DNA of 64,000 bases from Chryseobacterium scophthalmum (GCF_900143185.1 NZ_FSRQ01000003.1:1-64000); one strand, 5' to 3'; counted from the stretch's first letter, positions 40,155 to 50,882 are shown. A program made the numbers and translations. The notes: generated by a model from the letters alone, not told the origin.

Positions 40155-43100
40155 ATGAATTTAAAACTACAAATTAAATCAAGGACGATATATGCGTTTT
40201 TGATGGTGCTACTCCCATTTTTGGGATGGTCACAGACGACATTGTACACGACTAATTTTGGTAGTGGCTCTACCTTACCTCAGAATTGGGTAAGCTCTAA
40301 CACTACTAGTGGGTGGAATGCAAGTTCTTCGAATGCTTCATCAGGATATACAGGTGCTTCAGGTAATACTAATATTCAGTTTAGTGGTATTGGAGCTAAT
40401 AATGCTACCCATACTCTTACATTAAGCAATGTATCAACTGTTGGTTATACAGGTATTTCTGTATTGTGGGGAGGAAAAGGAACTTCAACATTTAGCAGGG
40501 ATATTGTTTTCCAATGGTCAACAAATGGAACTACATGGAATGATGTTACTTATATATATTCTAAAAATGGAAATTCATGGGCATTAGTGAATGACGGAAA
40601 CAGAATAGTACTTCCTCAAGGTGCTGAAAATGTAGCTAATTTAAGACTAAGATTATCTTCTAGTTCGGGAAATTCGGGGAATTATAAGATTGATGACTTT
40701 AATGTTGTTGGTACTGTTTCTGCACCAACTGTTGTTCCTACAGTGACAGCTTCAAGCTTATCGGGAACAGTTGGTGTTGCATTTTCTCAAAATATTCAAG
40801 CATCAGAAAACCCAACATCTTATAATGTTGCAAGTGGAAGTACATTACCAAATGGATTAACATTGGATTCAGCTTCAGGTTTGATTTCGGGAACACCGAC
40901 TGTAGCAGGAACTTTCACTACAGATGTTACAGCAACTAATAGTGTAGGTACTTCAAATGTAGCAACAATTACATTTACAATTGGTAAAGGAACTCAGACT
41001 TTGACAGGATTTTCTAATACAAATAAATATTTAAGCAGTCCCGCATTTACTTTTCCTTTAAATACAGATAATGGTAATTTAGCAATTACATATTCTAGCT
41101 CTAATACTGCGGTAGCTACTGTATCAGGAAATACTATAACTATTACAGGAATTGGAACAACAAATATAACTGCAGCTCAAGCAGGAAATAACGATTGGAA
41201 TTCTTATAGCCAGCAAATTGTTCTAACAGTTTCAAATGATCCGTACAGTGGAGTTGGAAGATTTGAGAAAATTAATTCTTTATCAGAGTTAGTTGATGGA
41301 TATTACGTTATAGCTTATGGATCTTCTCAAGCTATGAATAACACATATAGTAGTAGTGTTTTAGGAAATACAGCTATTACAGTGGTTTCTGATGTTATTA
41401 CTGACCCAAGTACATCAATTGTTTGGAAAATAACAACTAATGGAACAAGTAAAAGTATTTTTAATGAAGCAACTAGTAAATATGTTTCTTATACAGGAGG
41501 TAGTAATAATATACAAGTTGTAGACAATGTTACTACTAGCAATCAATTGTGGGATATTTCTTATGCATCTTCATTATTTGTTTTTGCTAACAATGCTGTT
41601 ACAAATAGAGATTTACAATATAATGCAGCAAGTCCGAGATTTGCTTGTTATACAGGTAGTCAACAAGATTTAACTTTATACAAGCGTATTGAAACCTCAA
41701 CGTGGAACGGTACTACTTGGTCAAATGGTGTACCTGGAGCGACTGTAGATGCTATCTTTACAGGTATTTATACTACATCTGCTACAACTCCTGCTTTCGC
41801 TGCTAAAAATATCACAATCAAAAACGGTGGAGTTTTAGAAATTACTTCAGGTAATACGATTTCAGGTGTAGATGTAACCGTAGAAGATGGCGGTAACCTT
41901 ATTCAGAAAGACGGTTCTACTTTATCTTACTCAGGAACTTTCAAAACATTGAAAAACGGAACTAGCGAACTTGATAAATATGCATTCTGGTCTTCCCCAG
42001 TTGTTGGTCAGATTTTAGCCAATATTTACACAGGGTCTATATCTACTTCTATTACAGAATATGACACTGCTACTGATTCTTATATTAATGCAAGTTCAAC
42101 TTCTGCATTTGCTAAGGGGTATTCTTTTAAAACTCCGGTTGCCAACGCAACTTTAGTTTTTACAGGAGCTCCAAATAGCGGAACGCAGACTTTTACATTA
42201 GTTACTTCAGGAAACGGATTCAACTTAATTGGTAATCCATATCCTTCAAGCTTAAACTTAGGAACTTTCTATACTGCTAACTCAGCAAGAATTTCAAGTA
42301 CATTCTATTTCTGGGATAACAAAAGCACGAATGTAACGCTTCAGAATGGTGCGAGCACTACAAACTATGGATACGCTACTTTCAATGCTGCCAATGGTGC
42401 AAATCCAACTTGGGTTCCTGCTCCTAATGGTAACGGAGGAACGGCTGTTGTTCCAACAGGTGGTGTTGCAAATATTGGTCAAGGATTCATTGTGAAAACT
42501 TTAAATACCTCTGTTGATACTTCTTTGACATTTAATAATGAAATGAGAGGTGCTACAAACGGTACATTCTTTAATAAAAATAATCCTTCTACAGAAGGTA
42601 AATTCTGGTTGAAATTAAACTCTGAATACAATACCAATAATGTTTTCGCTGTAGATTATACAACTGGAGCTTCAGACTCATTTGATAATTATGATTCTAA
42701 AGCAATAGCCATTGGTTCTGATGGATTCTATACTTTAGCTGATGCACAAAAATTAATCATCCAAGGGAAGGCAAGTTTTGATGTTGATGATGTGGTTCCT
42801 GTGGGAGCAAAACATTTCCAAAACGGAAATTTTACAATTTCTTTAGTACAGAAAGAAGGATTGTTTAATAACGGACAGGCAATTTATCTACATGATAAAG
42901 TGACAGGAACTTATACCGATCTTCAGAACGGAGCTTATACATTTACTGCCAACGCAGGAGAGAGTACTAGTAGATTCGAGATTGTTTACAAGCTTAATGT
43001 GTTGGCAACTACTGAAGTTCAAAAAGATAATTTTGAAGTGTACAGAGACGGCCAAGATTTCGTTGTGAGAAACAATAAGAATATCGAAAAAGTAGAAATC

Positions 43101-43238
43101 TTTGATGTAGCTGGAAGAAAAATTCAGACCATCAATGAGAATTCTAAACTAATTCGTGTACAGCTTGCTTCTAAAGGTGTTTACATCTTGAAAGCACTAT
43201 CTGAAGGTAAAGAGTACACAAAAAAACTAATTAAATAA
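40155..43238 (+). CDS. T9SS cargo: multidomain surface or secreted protein
   Basis: A 1027-residue protein with an N-terminal signal peptide (ends LLPFLGWSQ) and a C-terminal type A sorting domain of the type IX secretion system (FEVYRDGQDFVVRNNKN through IFDVAGRKIQ to KGVYILKALSEGKEYTKKLIK). Between them: an N-terminal beta-sandwich (about 25-190), a putative Ig-like repeat (about 196-276, with LPNGLTLDSASGLISGTPT), a BIG2-like segment (about 280-360), a region starting SELVDGYYVIAYGSS (about 375-500), and a long beta-rich body. No catalytic motif was recognised; adhesion is a guess. A small exported membrane-anchored protein gene follows after 9 bases. Confidence 0.92.
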   Translation: MNLKLQIKSRTIYAFLMVLLPFLGWSQTTLYTTNFGSGSTLPQNWVSSNTTSGWNASSSNASSGYTGASGNTNIQFSGIGANNATHTLTLSNVSTVGYTGISVLWGGKGTSTFSRDIVFQWSTNGTTWNDVTYIYSKNGNSWALVNDGNRIVLPQGAENVANLRLRLSSSSGNSGNYKIDDFNVVGTVSAPTVVPTVTASSLSGTVGVAFSQNIQASENPTSYNVASGSTLPNGLTLDSASGLISGTPTVAGTFTTDVTATNSVGTSNVATITFTIGKGTQTLTGFSNTNKYLSSPAFTFPLNTDNGNLAITYSSSNTAVATVSGNTITITGIGTTNITAAQAGNNDWNSYSQQIVLTVSNDPYSGVGRFEKINSLSELVDGYYVIAYGSSQAMNNTYSSSVLGNTAITVVSDVITDPSTSIVWKITTNGTSKSIFNEATSKYVSYTGGSNNIQVVDNVTTSNQLWDISYASSLFVFANNAVTNRDLQYNAASPRFACYTGSQQDLTLYKRIETSTWNGTTWSNGVPGATVDAIFTGIYTTSATTPAFAAKNITIKNGGVLEITSGNTISGVDVTVEDGGNLIQKDGSTLSYSGTFKTLKNGTSELDKYAFWSSPVVGQILANIYTGSISTSITEYDTATDSYINASSTSAFAKGYSFKTPVANATLVFTGAPNSGTQTFTLVTSGNGFNLIGNPYPSSLNLGTFYTANSARISSTFYFWDNKSTNVTLQNGASTTNYGYATFNAANGANPTWVPAPNGNGGTAVVPTGGVANIGQGFIVKTLNTSVDTSLTFNNEMRGATNGTFFNKNNPSTEGKFWLKLNSEYNTNNVFAVDYTTGASDSFDNYDSKAIAIGSDGFYTLADAQKLIIQGKASFDVDDVVPVGAKHFQNGNFTISLVQKEGLFNNGQAIYLHDKVTGTYTDLQNGAYTFTANAGESTSRFEIVYKLNVLATTEVQKDNFEVYRDGQDFVVRNNKNIEKVEIFDVAGRKIQTINENSKLIRVQLASKGVYILKALSEGKEYTKKLIK

Positions 43239-43247
43239 GAAGGAATT

Positions 43248-43475
43248 ATGAAAAAGATTATAATAATATTTGTAATGGTATTGTCGGGATTTGCTTTCGC
43301 ACAAGAATCTTCAGATAATCCATTTGTATATGATAATGGTACTACTGAGTTGCAAGAAGAAGATACTTTTCCTGCAAATCCAGGATTAGTTCCCATCGAT
43401 GATTATATTCCTGCTCTTTTAGTTGTTGCGGTTGCTTTGGTAATTGCTTATGCAAATAAAAAGAAGGTAGCTTAA
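43248..43475 (+). CDS. Small exported protein with C-terminal membrane anchor
   Basis: A 75-residue protein: signal peptide (MKKIIIIFVMVLSGFAFAQ), an acidic 25-residue spacer, the motif PGLVPIDDY near 45-53, a hydrophobic segment (IPALLVVAVALVIAYA) and a basic end (NKKKVA). The order motif - hydrophobic stretch - basic tail resembles the sorting signals of LPXTG or PEP-CTERM proteins. It lies directly after the T9SS cargo gene and is probably co-transcribed. Function unknown; similar small proteins occur next to such cargo genes in Chryseobacterium, to my knowledge. Confidence 0.8.
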   Translation: MKKIIIIFVMVLSGFAFAQESSDNPFVYDNGTTELQEEDTFPANPGLVPIDDYIPALLVVAVALVIAYANKKKVA

Positions 43476-43499
43476 GAAGAGTATTGTTATCATTAAAAT

Positions 43500-43533
43500 T
43501 AATCTTCTGGAATTATTTCCGGGAGATTTTTTT
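43500..43533 (+). terminator. Terminator after the T9SS cargo pair
   Basis: AATCTTCTGGAA pairs with TTCCGGGAGATT (one internal mismatch) over a short loop, followed by eight T. Confidence 0.65.
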
Positions 43534-43741
43534 TGACTATTAATAAATGATTTTTTTTTACTTTAAAATTATAGTTCTTATTTTAGGGAATTAATTTAAG
43601 CAAATTCAGTTTTATTTTTTTTATTTTACATTGTGTTGTTAAAGAGTGAGTTATTATTTATAAATATGCTGCTGTTCTTTTTCTTTTTTAATAGAAAATA
43701 AGTAAATGAAAATATCGATTTTTTTATAAAAATAATATCAT

Positions 43742-43749
43742 TATATTTG
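43742..43749 (+). promoter_or_regulatory. Promoter -7 element of the polysaccharide locus (TATATTTG)
   Basis: TATATTTG matches TAnnTTTG and lies 28 bases before the first gene of the locus (ATG 43778). Confidence 0.6.
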
Positions 43750-43777
43750 CCGAATAAACGAAATATCAAAATGTTGA

Positions 43778-45733
43778 ATGAAAAAGCTTAATGATGCTTT
43801 TACTGCCTTGTATAATGGGGATAATATTGTGAAACTCACAGAGCTGAGATATATACCACGGTGGATAGTTATTATTATAGACTTTTTTATAGTCTTGTTA
43901 TCCATAATTCTTTCTTATTTTTTCTTAGAAAAACTTAAGGTTACTGTCAATTTTCCTAATTATTTATTTCAACAGAAATTATTACTTATTAGTATTAATG
44001 TCTTATTTATGTTCATATTTAAAACGTATGCGGGAATCATAAGACATTCTACATTTTTTGATTTTTTTAAAATTGTTTTATCTTCAGGAAGTACGCTAAT
44101 TATTATGTTGATAATTAATGTTGGAAGTGAGGTTTTTTTAGAAAAATCATTGTATCTGTATCCTGTATTATTTCTTTATTTTTTTATGTCAGTTTCCATT
44201 ATGTTTTTCTTCAGAATGGCAACCAAACAGTTTTTTAATATTCTTATTGATTATAAAGGGTCATCATCAAAAACTAGAGTTGCAGTCGTTGGCATAGGTG
44301 ATGCATCGGTTTCTTTAGCTAGAGCTATACTTCATAATCCTAATTATCCTTATCGTTTAGAAGGTTTTATTACGAAGAGATCAGATTCAAATAAGGCAAT
44401 TCTTTTAGGTCATAAAATCTATAATATCGATTATTTTTTTAAGAATAAAAATTTAGTCAGTCAGTTTGATGCTCTCTTGATTATCAAAGAAATCATGTCA
44501 AAACATGAGATCGAAGAATGGATGACATTGGCATTAGATCATGAACTTAAAGTTTTGAAAGCACCTACATTGAGCAAAATGCGTGATTCTGATTTGGTTG
44601 GAGGGATTCGGCAGCTTCAAATTGAGGATTTGTTAAACCGTAGGCCTATTAAAATTGAAAATGAAGAAGTTAAAAAAAGACATTTTGAAAAAAATGTTTT
44701 GGTAACAGGGGGAGCCGGTTCTATTGGTAGTGAAATAGTAAGACAGGTTGCTCAATTTAATCCTTCAGTAATCGTTGTATTAGATCAGGCAGAATCTCCT
44801 TTGTATGAATTAGAACTCGAATTGCTTGAAAAGTTTCCCGAGCAGAAATTTAAATTTGTCTTGGCAGATATTTCCAATTCATATAGACTTGAAAAAGTTT
44901 TCGAGCTTTATCAATTTTCAATGGTTTATCATGCTGCTGCTTATAAGCATGTTCCTTTAATAGAAGAAAATCCGCACGAAGCTATTTTTGTAAATGTATT
45001 AGGTACAAAGAACGTGGCTTTGCTTTCAAAAAAATATAAAGTAAACCGTTTTGTAATGGTTTCTACAGATAAAGCGGTGAATCCTACGAATGTAATGGGA
45101 GCTTCGAAGAGAACGGCCGAGCTTTTTGTGCAGTCTTTACAGAATTCAGAGGATAATACAACAAAATTCATTACAACTCGTTTTGGAAATGTATTGGGTT
45201 CTAATGGTTCTGTAATTCCGCATTTTAGAAAACAAATTGAAAAGGGCGGTCCGGTTACAATCACCCATCCTGATATTATCAGATATTTCATGACAATTCC
45301 TGAGGCGTGTGAATTGGTACTTCAGGCAGGAACAATGGGAGCGGGTGGTGAAATCTATGTTTTTGATATGGGTGAACCAGTGAAAATTTTAGATTTAGCG
45401 AAAAGAATGATTAAATTATCTGGCTTTACACCAGATGTAGACATTAAGATTAAGTTTATAGGTTTACGACCTGGTGAAAAACTATATGAAGAATTGTTGA
45501 GCGATAATGCAACAACCATTCCTACTCACCATGAAAAAATTATGATTTCTAAAGATCCTTTAATTGGTTTTAATGAAATTGAAATTTTGTGTAAGCAGAT
45601 TATCAAATCAGCAGTGAAAAGAGATAAGTTGCAGGTGGTAAAGCTTTTGAAAGATATTGTACCAGAATTTATCAGTAATAATTCGGAATTTGAAGTTCTG
45701 GATAAGAAAAACCTGACAGATGTGTCAGATTAA
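43778..45733 (+). CDS. UDP-sugar 4,6-dehydratase, membrane-bound (FlaA1/WbpM type)
   Basis: A 651-residue enzyme of the polysaccharide-specific dehydratase/epimerase family. Four membrane helices cover about 25-150; a first Rossmann fold has VAVVGIGDASVSLARA, a second NVLVTGGAGSIGSEIVRQ (about 308-325). The catalytic region MVSTDKAVNPTNVMGASKR has Met in place of the usual SDR Tyr, as in WbpM-like enzymes. The expected reaction is 4,6-dehydration of UDP-GlcNAc, the first step to deoxy-amino sugars such as QuiNAc or FucNAc. First gene of the locus with its own promoter. Confidence 0.92.
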   Translation: MKKLNDAFTALYNGDNIVKLTELRYIPRWIVIIIDFFIVLLSIILSYFFLEKLKVTVNFPNYLFQQKLLLISINVLFMFIFKTYAGIIRHSTFFDFFKIVLSSGSTLIIMLIINVGSEVFLEKSLYLYPVLFLYFFMSVSIMFFFRMATKQFFNILIDYKGSSSKTRVAVVGIGDASVSLARAILHNPNYPYRLEGFITKRSDSNKAILLGHKIYNIDYFFKNKNLVSQFDALLIIKEIMSKHEIEEWMTLALDHELKVLKAPTLSKMRDSDLVGGIRQLQIEDLLNRRPIKIENEEVKKRHFEKNVLVTGGAGSIGSEIVRQVAQFNPSVIVVLDQAESPLYELELELLEKFPEQKFKFVLADISNSYRLEKVFELYQFSMVYHAAAYKHVPLIEENPHEAIFVNVLGTKNVALLSKKYKVNRFVMVSTDKAVNPTNVMGASKRTAELFVQSLQNSEDNTTKFITTRFGNVLGSNGSVIPHFRKQIEKGGPVTITHPDIIRYFMTIPEACELVLQAGTMGAGGEIYVFDMGEPVKILDLAKRMIKLSGFTPDVDIKIKFIGLRPGEKLYEELLSDNATTIPTHHEKIMISKDPLIGFNEIEILCKQIIKSAVKRDKLQVVKLLKDIVPEFISNNSEFEVLDKKNLTDVSD

Positions 45734-45803
45734 ATACAGAAAAATAAGTATCTGTTATTAAGTATTATTAACACGTAATTATCAATATAATCATCAACAA
45801 ATT

Positions 45804-45832
45804 TTGTTTGAGAAATAATAATCCTATTTTTG
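45804..45832 (+). promoter_or_regulatory. Internal promoter before the export lipoprotein gene
   Basis: TTG at 45804-45806, an 18-base spacer and TATTTTTG at 45825-45832 give a good Bacteroidota promoter, 17 bases before the ATG at 45850. It would let wza and wzc-like genes be made independently of the dehydratase. Confidence 0.65.
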
Positions 45833-45849
45833 TGAAAAAATTATCAGAA

Positions 45850-46659
45850 ATGATCCTAAAAAAATATTTTATTTACGGCATTCTTAGCTTAACGATATTT
45901 TCTTGTGCACCAAGACAGGAAATTAATTACATGCAGGATATTGAGAATTTAGCATTAGATAATTCCATTAAAAACAGCAGAAGTACTTTGCAACCAGGTG
46001 ACCAATTAATTATCACTATAACGGCTAAAGATATGGATGTAGTAAAACCATTTAACCAAAGTTATTCTTCAAGTTCTACTATAACGCAATATTCAGTTCC
46101 AAGTTCAAATAATCTTCCTCAGCAAATTCCTGTTTCAGGATCTACTTATATTGTAGATACAGACGGAAATATTATGTTTCCACAAATTGGTAGCGTAAGT
46201 ACAAAGAATGAAAATTTGGAAACAATGAGAAGTAAGTTGACAGGTCTTATTTCAGAATATGTTAAAAATCCTGTGGTTGATATTAAATTGACGAACTTTA
46301 AAGTTTCTGTTTTAGGTGAAGTTACGAGACCTGGACAGTATATTATTCCTGATGGAAGTACAACTTTATTGGGGGCTCTAGGTTTGGCGGGTGATTTAAC
46401 TCCTTTTGGAATTCGAACAAATGTTTTGATTGTTAGAAATGTTGATGGTCAAATTACTAAAGAAAGAGTAGATTTGACAAGTGCGCAATTTATCAATTCT
46501 CCGTATTATTATTTAAAACAAAATGATATGGTCTATGTGCAGCCAAATGCTAACCGAGAAAAAGCTGCAAGGGTAGATCCAAACACAGGATTGTATATTT
46601 CCGTTGCATCAGTTATTGCTTCTTTGGTTATTGGAGTTTTAGCACTTACAAAAAATTAA
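45850..46659 (+). CDS. Polysaccharide export lipoprotein (Wza-like)
   Basis: A 269-residue outer-membrane auxiliary protein. The start at 45850 is chosen because the open frame upstream covers the promoter. It has a lipoprotein signal (ILSLTIFSC, lipid Cys19), a Poly_export domain (about 60-165, with LQPGDQLIITIT and GNIMFPQIGSV) and a SLBB domain (about 170-235, VSVLGEVTRPGQYIIPDGST). The C-terminal hydrophobic segment (LYISVASVIASLVIGVLAL) is usual in Bacteroidota members. With the Wzc-like kinase below it forms the export channel. Confidence 0.92.
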   Translation: MILKKYFIYGILSLTIFSCAPRQEINYMQDIENLALDNSIKNSRSTLQPGDQLIITITAKDMDVVKPFNQSYSSSSTITQYSVPSSNNLPQQIPVSGSTYIVDTDGNIMFPQIGSVSTKNENLETMRSKLTGLISEYVKNPVVDIKLTNFKVSVLGEVTRPGQYIIPDGSTTLLGALGLAGDLTPFGIRTNVLIVRNVDGQITKERVDLTSAQFINSPYYYLKQNDMVYVQPNANREKAARVDPNTGLYISVASVIASLVIGVLALTKN

Positions 46660-46680
46660 TATTAAGAATTATTCTTTATA

Positions 46681-49059
46681 GTGGATTATAATCAAATACA
46701 AGATGAGACTCAGGAAGAGTCTTTGAATATCAGAGAAATCATAAAACCTTATATCTATCGATGGTATTGGTTTATTATAGGGGCAATTGTAGCAGTTATT
46801 GTTGCATGGTTCTTTTTAAGATATAGTATCCCGATATATAGTACAGAATCAACTTTATTAATAAAAGAAGTTAAAAAGTCGACAGCTGGTCAACCGGAAA
46901 TGTCCGTTATTTCCGAATTGGGGGGTATTGGTGGAATGGGAACCAATTCTGTTGATAATGAAATTGAGATTTTAAAATCTAAAAAACTAATGCTATCTGT
47001 TGTGAGAGAATTAGCATTGGAAACCAATATTTATTCTAAAGGAAAAATAAAAGAAACAGAATTATACAAAGAAACGTCTCCCTTTCTGGTAAGGATTATC
47101 AGCGAAAAGAAAAAGACGCAGTATCCTAAAAAAGAAGTTATTGCTAGAATAAAAGGCGATAAGATTATAATTGAATCCGAAAGTTTCAAGAAAGAGATTC
47201 AGGCCGACTTCAATAGATCAGTTACAATGCCTTTTGGTGTAGTAATGTTTCAGAAAAATCCAAACTTCAAATATTCTTCTAAAGAAAAATCTAGCGAAGA
47301 ATATAAATTACAGTTTATGTCGGGGATGGATAGAGCTAGATACTACCTGTCTAAGCTGAATGTAAGCTTGGTACAGAAGGAAGCTACGGTTCTTAAAATT
47401 TCAATTACAGATCCTATTCCAGACAAATCAGTAGATATTTTAGATAAGCTTGCCGTAAATTATAACCGTGAAGCTATTTTAGATAAAAATTCAGAAGCAC
47501 AAAAAACAGCAAGTTTTATTGATGAGCGTATTAATCTTATCAGTAAGGAATTAGGAAATGTAGAGTCTCAAAAAGAAGATTTTAAACTTCGGAATAATAT
47601 TGCTGATATTCAAACAGAAGCAGAACTTTCTTTAGAAACTGCAATGAGTAGCCGCCAGAAGCAGCTTGAGAATGAATCTCAACTTGAGTTAGTAAACAGC
47701 TTGCTTAGCTCTGTTAACCGACAGGGAACGTATCAGGTTTTACCTCTTAATGTTGGTCTTGCAGACGGAAATATTACCTCAAATATCGCCGCATATAATC
47801 AGTTGGTCATTGACAGAAATAGATTGCTGGAAAATTCTACGACATCTAATCCTGTTGTACAAGATATTACCAATCAGATCAACAGTATGCGTAGTTCGGT
47901 AGTACAAAGTTTGCAGAAAAGCAGATCGGCACTTCAGATTTCAATAGGAACAATTGCGGGAGAACAAAACAGACTGTCTGGTAGAATCTCTAAAATTCCG
48001 GTTCAGGAAAAAATGTTCCGTAGTATTGAAAGACAACAAAATATAAAAGAACAGCTTTATCTATTATTGCTTCAAAAACGTGAAGAAGCGGCAATATCTT
48101 TGGCTATTGCTGCCCCAAAAGCTAGAATTGTAGATGATGCCTTAACTAATCCTATTCCTGTTTCTCCCAAGAAAATGATTATTTATCTGGGGGCATTAAT
48201 TATCGGGTTGTTAATTCCTTTTGCAGTTATTTATTTATTAGAATTATTTAATAATAAAGTTAAAACGAAGCAAGAGCTAGAAAAGCTGCTTGATGGGGGA
48301 ACTGTAGTTGGAGAACTTCCATCACTACAGAAAGGTGATCCGGAAATAGTTCAGCTAAATGATTTATCTCCTTTAGCAGAAGCATTCAGAATTTTGATTA
48401 CAAACATTAATTTTATGTTGCCGAAAAACAAAAAAGGCAATGTAATTTTTGTTACCTCTACAGTTAAAGGAGAAGGAAAAACATTTACTTCGGTTAATTT
48501 AGCTCTTACATTGGCAACGCCAAGAAAAAAAGTAATTATTATTGGTTCAGATATAAGAAATCCACAGTTACAGAGATATAATGAAAGCAGAAGAGGATTG
48601 ATTGGTCTTTCAGAATTTATGTATGATGACCAGATGAATCCTTCAGAAGTTATTCATCCTACTTCATTCAATCCGTATTGTGATGTGATTTATTCAGGAG
48701 CTATTACTCCAAACCCCACAGAATTATTATCCAACGGAAGATATCAGGAGCTGGTAGAAAGTTTAAAACCAATGTATGACTATATAATATTGGATACTGC
48801 CCCTATGATGCTGGTTACAGATTCTTTTTTGATAGCTGATGTTGCAGATGTAACGGTATATGTTACTCGTTCCGGTCATACAGAAAAGGAATTGATAGGG
48901 TTTATCAATAAGCAGATTAAAGATAAGAAAATCAAAAATGTTGGTTTGGTATTGAATGATGTAAGTAAAATCCATAGCGGATATGGTTATGGTAAATATG
49001 GTTACGGATATGTCGCAGATACCAATAAATCTTGGTGGAATAAACTATTTGGAAGATAA
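46681..49059 (+). CDS. Wzc-like polysaccharide co-polymerase / BY-kinase
   Basis: A 792-residue protein with a GTG start. It combines a Wzz chain-length domain (membrane helix about 31-50, periplasmic part with coiled coils, second helix about 501-521) with a cytoplasmic bacterial tyrosine kinase: Walker [15 protein letters not shown] near 596, Walker A' [12 protein letters not shown], and Walker [15 protein letters not shown]. The C-terminus is Tyr-rich ([15 protein letters not shown]), the expected autophosphorylation cluster. It controls polymer length and export with the Wza-like protein. Confidence 0.94.
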   Translation: MDYNQIQDETQEESLNIREIIKPYIYRWYWFIIGAIVAVIVAWFFLRYSIPIYSTESTLLIKEVKKSTAGQPEMSVISELGGIGGMGTNSVDNEIEILKSKKLMLSVVRELALETNIYSKGKIKETELYKETSPFLVRIISEKKKTQYPKKEVIARIKGDKIIIESESFKKEIQADFNRSVTMPFGVVMFQKNPNFKYSSKEKSSEEYKLQFMSGMDRARYYLSKLNVSLVQKEATVLKISITDPIPDKSVDILDKLAVNYNREAILDKNSEAQKTASFIDERINLISKELGNVESQKEDFKLRNNIADIQTEAELSLETAMSSRQKQLENESQLELVNSLLSSVNRQGTYQVLPLNVGLADGNITSNIAAYNQLVIDRNRLLENSTTSNPVVQDITNQINSMRSSVVQSLQKSRSALQISIGTIAGEQNRLSGRISKIPVQEKMFRSIERQQNIKEQLYLLLLQKREEAAISLAIAAPKARIVDDALTNPIPVSPKKMIIYLGALIIGLLIPFAVIYLLELFNNKVKTKQELEKLLDGGTVVGELPSLQKGDPEIVQLNDLSPLAEAFRILITNINFMLPKNKKGNVIFVTSTVKGEGKTFTSVNLALTLATPRKKVIIIGSDIRNPQLQRYNESRRGLIGLSEFMYDDQMNPSEVIHPTSFNPYCDVIYSGAITPNPTELLSNGRYQELVESLKPMYDYIILDTAPMMLVTDSFLIADVADVTVYVTRSGHTEKELIGFINKQIKDKKIKNVGLVLNDVSKIHSGYGYGKYGYGYVADTNKSWWNKLFGR

Positions 49060-49148
49060 ACTTTATTGAGTTAATGATATAGAAATTTAAATCTAAGAAT
49101 TTTTTACAAATTAATTTTCAAGAAGAAACTGTTTAGCAATGATTAAGA

Positions 49149-50468
49149 ATGAATAATAGAGAGCATAAAATTGCAATTATAGGTTTAGGATATGTTGGCT
49201 TACCTTTAGCAAGGCTATTTGCGACTCAATATCCTGTCATTGGTTTTGATATTAATCAAAAAAGAATTACCGATTTGCAAAACGGAACCGATACAACTTT
49301 AGAATTAGACGATGAAGTTTTACAATCGGTTTTGCTTCAAAAAAATCCTTTAAAGAACAATATAACTAAAGGGTTATTCTGTTCGGCGGATAATAAAGAT
49401 CTTCAGAATGCCAACGTTTATATCATTACTGTTCCTACACCAGTTGATAAACATAATCGTCCTGATCTTACACCATTATACAAAGCAAGTGAAACAGTAG
49501 CCAAAGTTCTAAAGAAACATGATATTGTTATTTATGAATCTACAGTTTATCCTGGGGTAACAGAAGAAGAATGTGTGCCTGTTTTAGAGAAAGTATCAGG
49601 TTTAAAATTCAATGAAGATTTTTTTGTAGGATATTCACCTGAAAGAATCAATCCTGGGGATAAAGAACACACAGTAGATAAGATATTAAAAGTTACCTCT
49701 GGATCCACTCCTGAAATTGGAAAAATTGTGGATGATTTATATAAATCTGTAATAACTGCTGGAACTCACTTGGCTCCGACAATTAAAGTTGCTGAAGCAT
49801 CAAAAGTAATTGAAAACTCACAGCGTGACCTCAATATTGCTTTTATGAACGAATTGGCAAAGATTTTTTCACTAATGGATATTGATACCCATGATGTTTT
49901 AGAAGCTGCTGGTACTAAATGGAATTTTTTGAAATTTAAACCAGGTTTGGTAGGTGGTCATTGCATTGGGGTTGATCCTTTTTATTTAGCACAAAAAGCA
50001 CAAGAAATTGGATATTATTCTGAATTAATTTTAGCAGCGAGAAGATTGAATGACTCTATGGGAGCATTTGTCGCCTCACAAGTTGTTAAATTAATGATCA
50101 AAAATGATATCAAAGTAAAAGGATCCAAAATTTTAAACTTAGGAATTACTTTTAAAGAAAACTGTCCGGATATAAGAAATTCCAAGGCAATTGATGTTAT
50201 AACCAATTTGCAGGAATATGGAGCTGAGGTTATAACTTTTGACCCTTGGGCAAATTCATCGGAAGTTGCTGATGAATATGGAATAAATTGTTATTCTGAA
50301 ATTATAGTAAACAAATTAGAAGAATATCAGAAGTACGATGCTGTGATTCTTACAGTTGCTCATGATGAATTTCTTAGTCTTAATTTAAACCATTTAATCA
50401 AAGAAAAAGGAGTTGTTTATGATGTAAAAGGAGTGTTCTCAAAAGAAGATATAGACAAAAGACTATAA
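49149..50468 (+). CDS. Nucleotide sugar dehydrogenase (TviB/WbpO-like)
   Basis: A 439-residue NAD-dependent UDP-sugar 6-dehydrogenase. Seen: GLGYVGLPLARLF (Rossmann, about 12-24), VYIITVPTPVDKHNRPDL, YESTVYPGVTEE, the central helix region VIENSQRDLNIAFMNELA, the catalytic Cys in GLVGGHCIGVDPFYLA (about 278), and a C-terminal GITFKENCPDIRNSKA. The family oxidises UDP-GlcNAc or UDP-GalNAc to the uronic acid. It differs from the WecC-like enzyme further down, so two uronic acids may be made. Confidence 0.92.
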   Translation: MNNREHKIAIIGLGYVGLPLARLFATQYPVIGFDINQKRITDLQNGTDTTLELDDEVLQSVLLQKNPLKNNITKGLFCSADNKDLQNANVYIITVPTPVDKHNRPDLTPLYKASETVAKVLKKHDIVIYESTVYPGVTEEECVPVLEKVSGLKFNEDFFVGYSPERINPGDKEHTVDKILKVTSGSTPEIGKIVDDLYKSVITAGTHLAPTIKVAEASKVIENSQRDLNIAFMNELAKIFSLMDIDTHDVLEAAGTKWNFLKFKPGLVGGHCIGVDPFYLAQKAQEIGYYSELILAARRLNDSMGAFVASQVVKLMIKNDIKVKGSKILNLGITFKENCPDIRNSKAIDVITNLQEYGAEVITFDPWANSSEVADEYGINCYSEIIVNKLEEYQKYDAVILTVAHDEFLSLNLNHLIKEKGVVYDVKGVFSKEDIDKRL

Positions 50469-50537
50469 TTAAATTTTATTAATATAATTCCTGTACAAAT
50501 CGTAGTATATTTGCAGGTCACATAAATAGGAAAAAGT

Positions 50538-50882
50538 ATGTTAGAACACGATATAAGACCTTGGGGAGAGTATTGGGTTTTAGAAGACGCTGAAACTCAT
50601 AAAGTAAAAAGAATTTTGGTTAATCCAGGAGAAAGACTTTCTCTTCAATACCATCATCACCGAGCAGAAGTATGGACAATAGTTACCGGTGTAGGAACTA
50701 TTACTATTAATGATGAAATTAAAGATTTTGCAGCAGGTGAGGTTGCAAAGATTTCTTTAGGAGCACATCATCGTATTGAAAACAAAACTAATGAACCTGT
50801 AGTTTTTATAGAAGTACAATACGGAACTTACTTTGGTGAGGATGACATCGTAAGAGTTGAAGACGATTACAATAGAATATGA
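50538..50882 (+). CDS. Cupin mannose-6-phosphate isomerase, type II
   Basis: A 114-residue single cupin with RPWGEYWVLEDA, VNPGERLSLQYHHHRAE (metal-binding His cluster, about 34-49), and GAHHRIENKTNEPVVFIEVQ. It corresponds to the C-terminal domain of the bifunctional ManC/AlgA protein. Here it is a free protein whose stop overlaps the start of the pyrophosphorylase gene by four bases. Expected role: fructose-6-phosphate to mannose-6-phosphate. Confidence 0.9.
   Translation: MLEHDIRPWGEYWVLEDAETHKVKRILVNPGERLSLQYHHHRAEVWTIVTGVGTITINDEIKDFAAGEVAKISLGAHHRIENKTNEPVVFIEVQYGTYFGEDDIVRVEDDYNRI

Larger units (their letters stand above)
43476..43777. other. Intergenic region before the polysaccharide locus
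   Basis: About 300 AT-rich bases. It has a terminator-like hairpin at 43500-43533 (AATCT..TGGAA/TTCCG..AGATT with a T-run) at its start and a -7 element at 43742-43749 at its end. No JUMPstart-like or other antiterminator sequence was recognised. Confidence 0.55.

Noticed and set aside
43476..43777. JUMPstart/ops antiterminator element before the polysaccharide locus
   Set aside because: No GGCGGTAG-like element or conserved ops sequence could be found in this AT-rich stretch.
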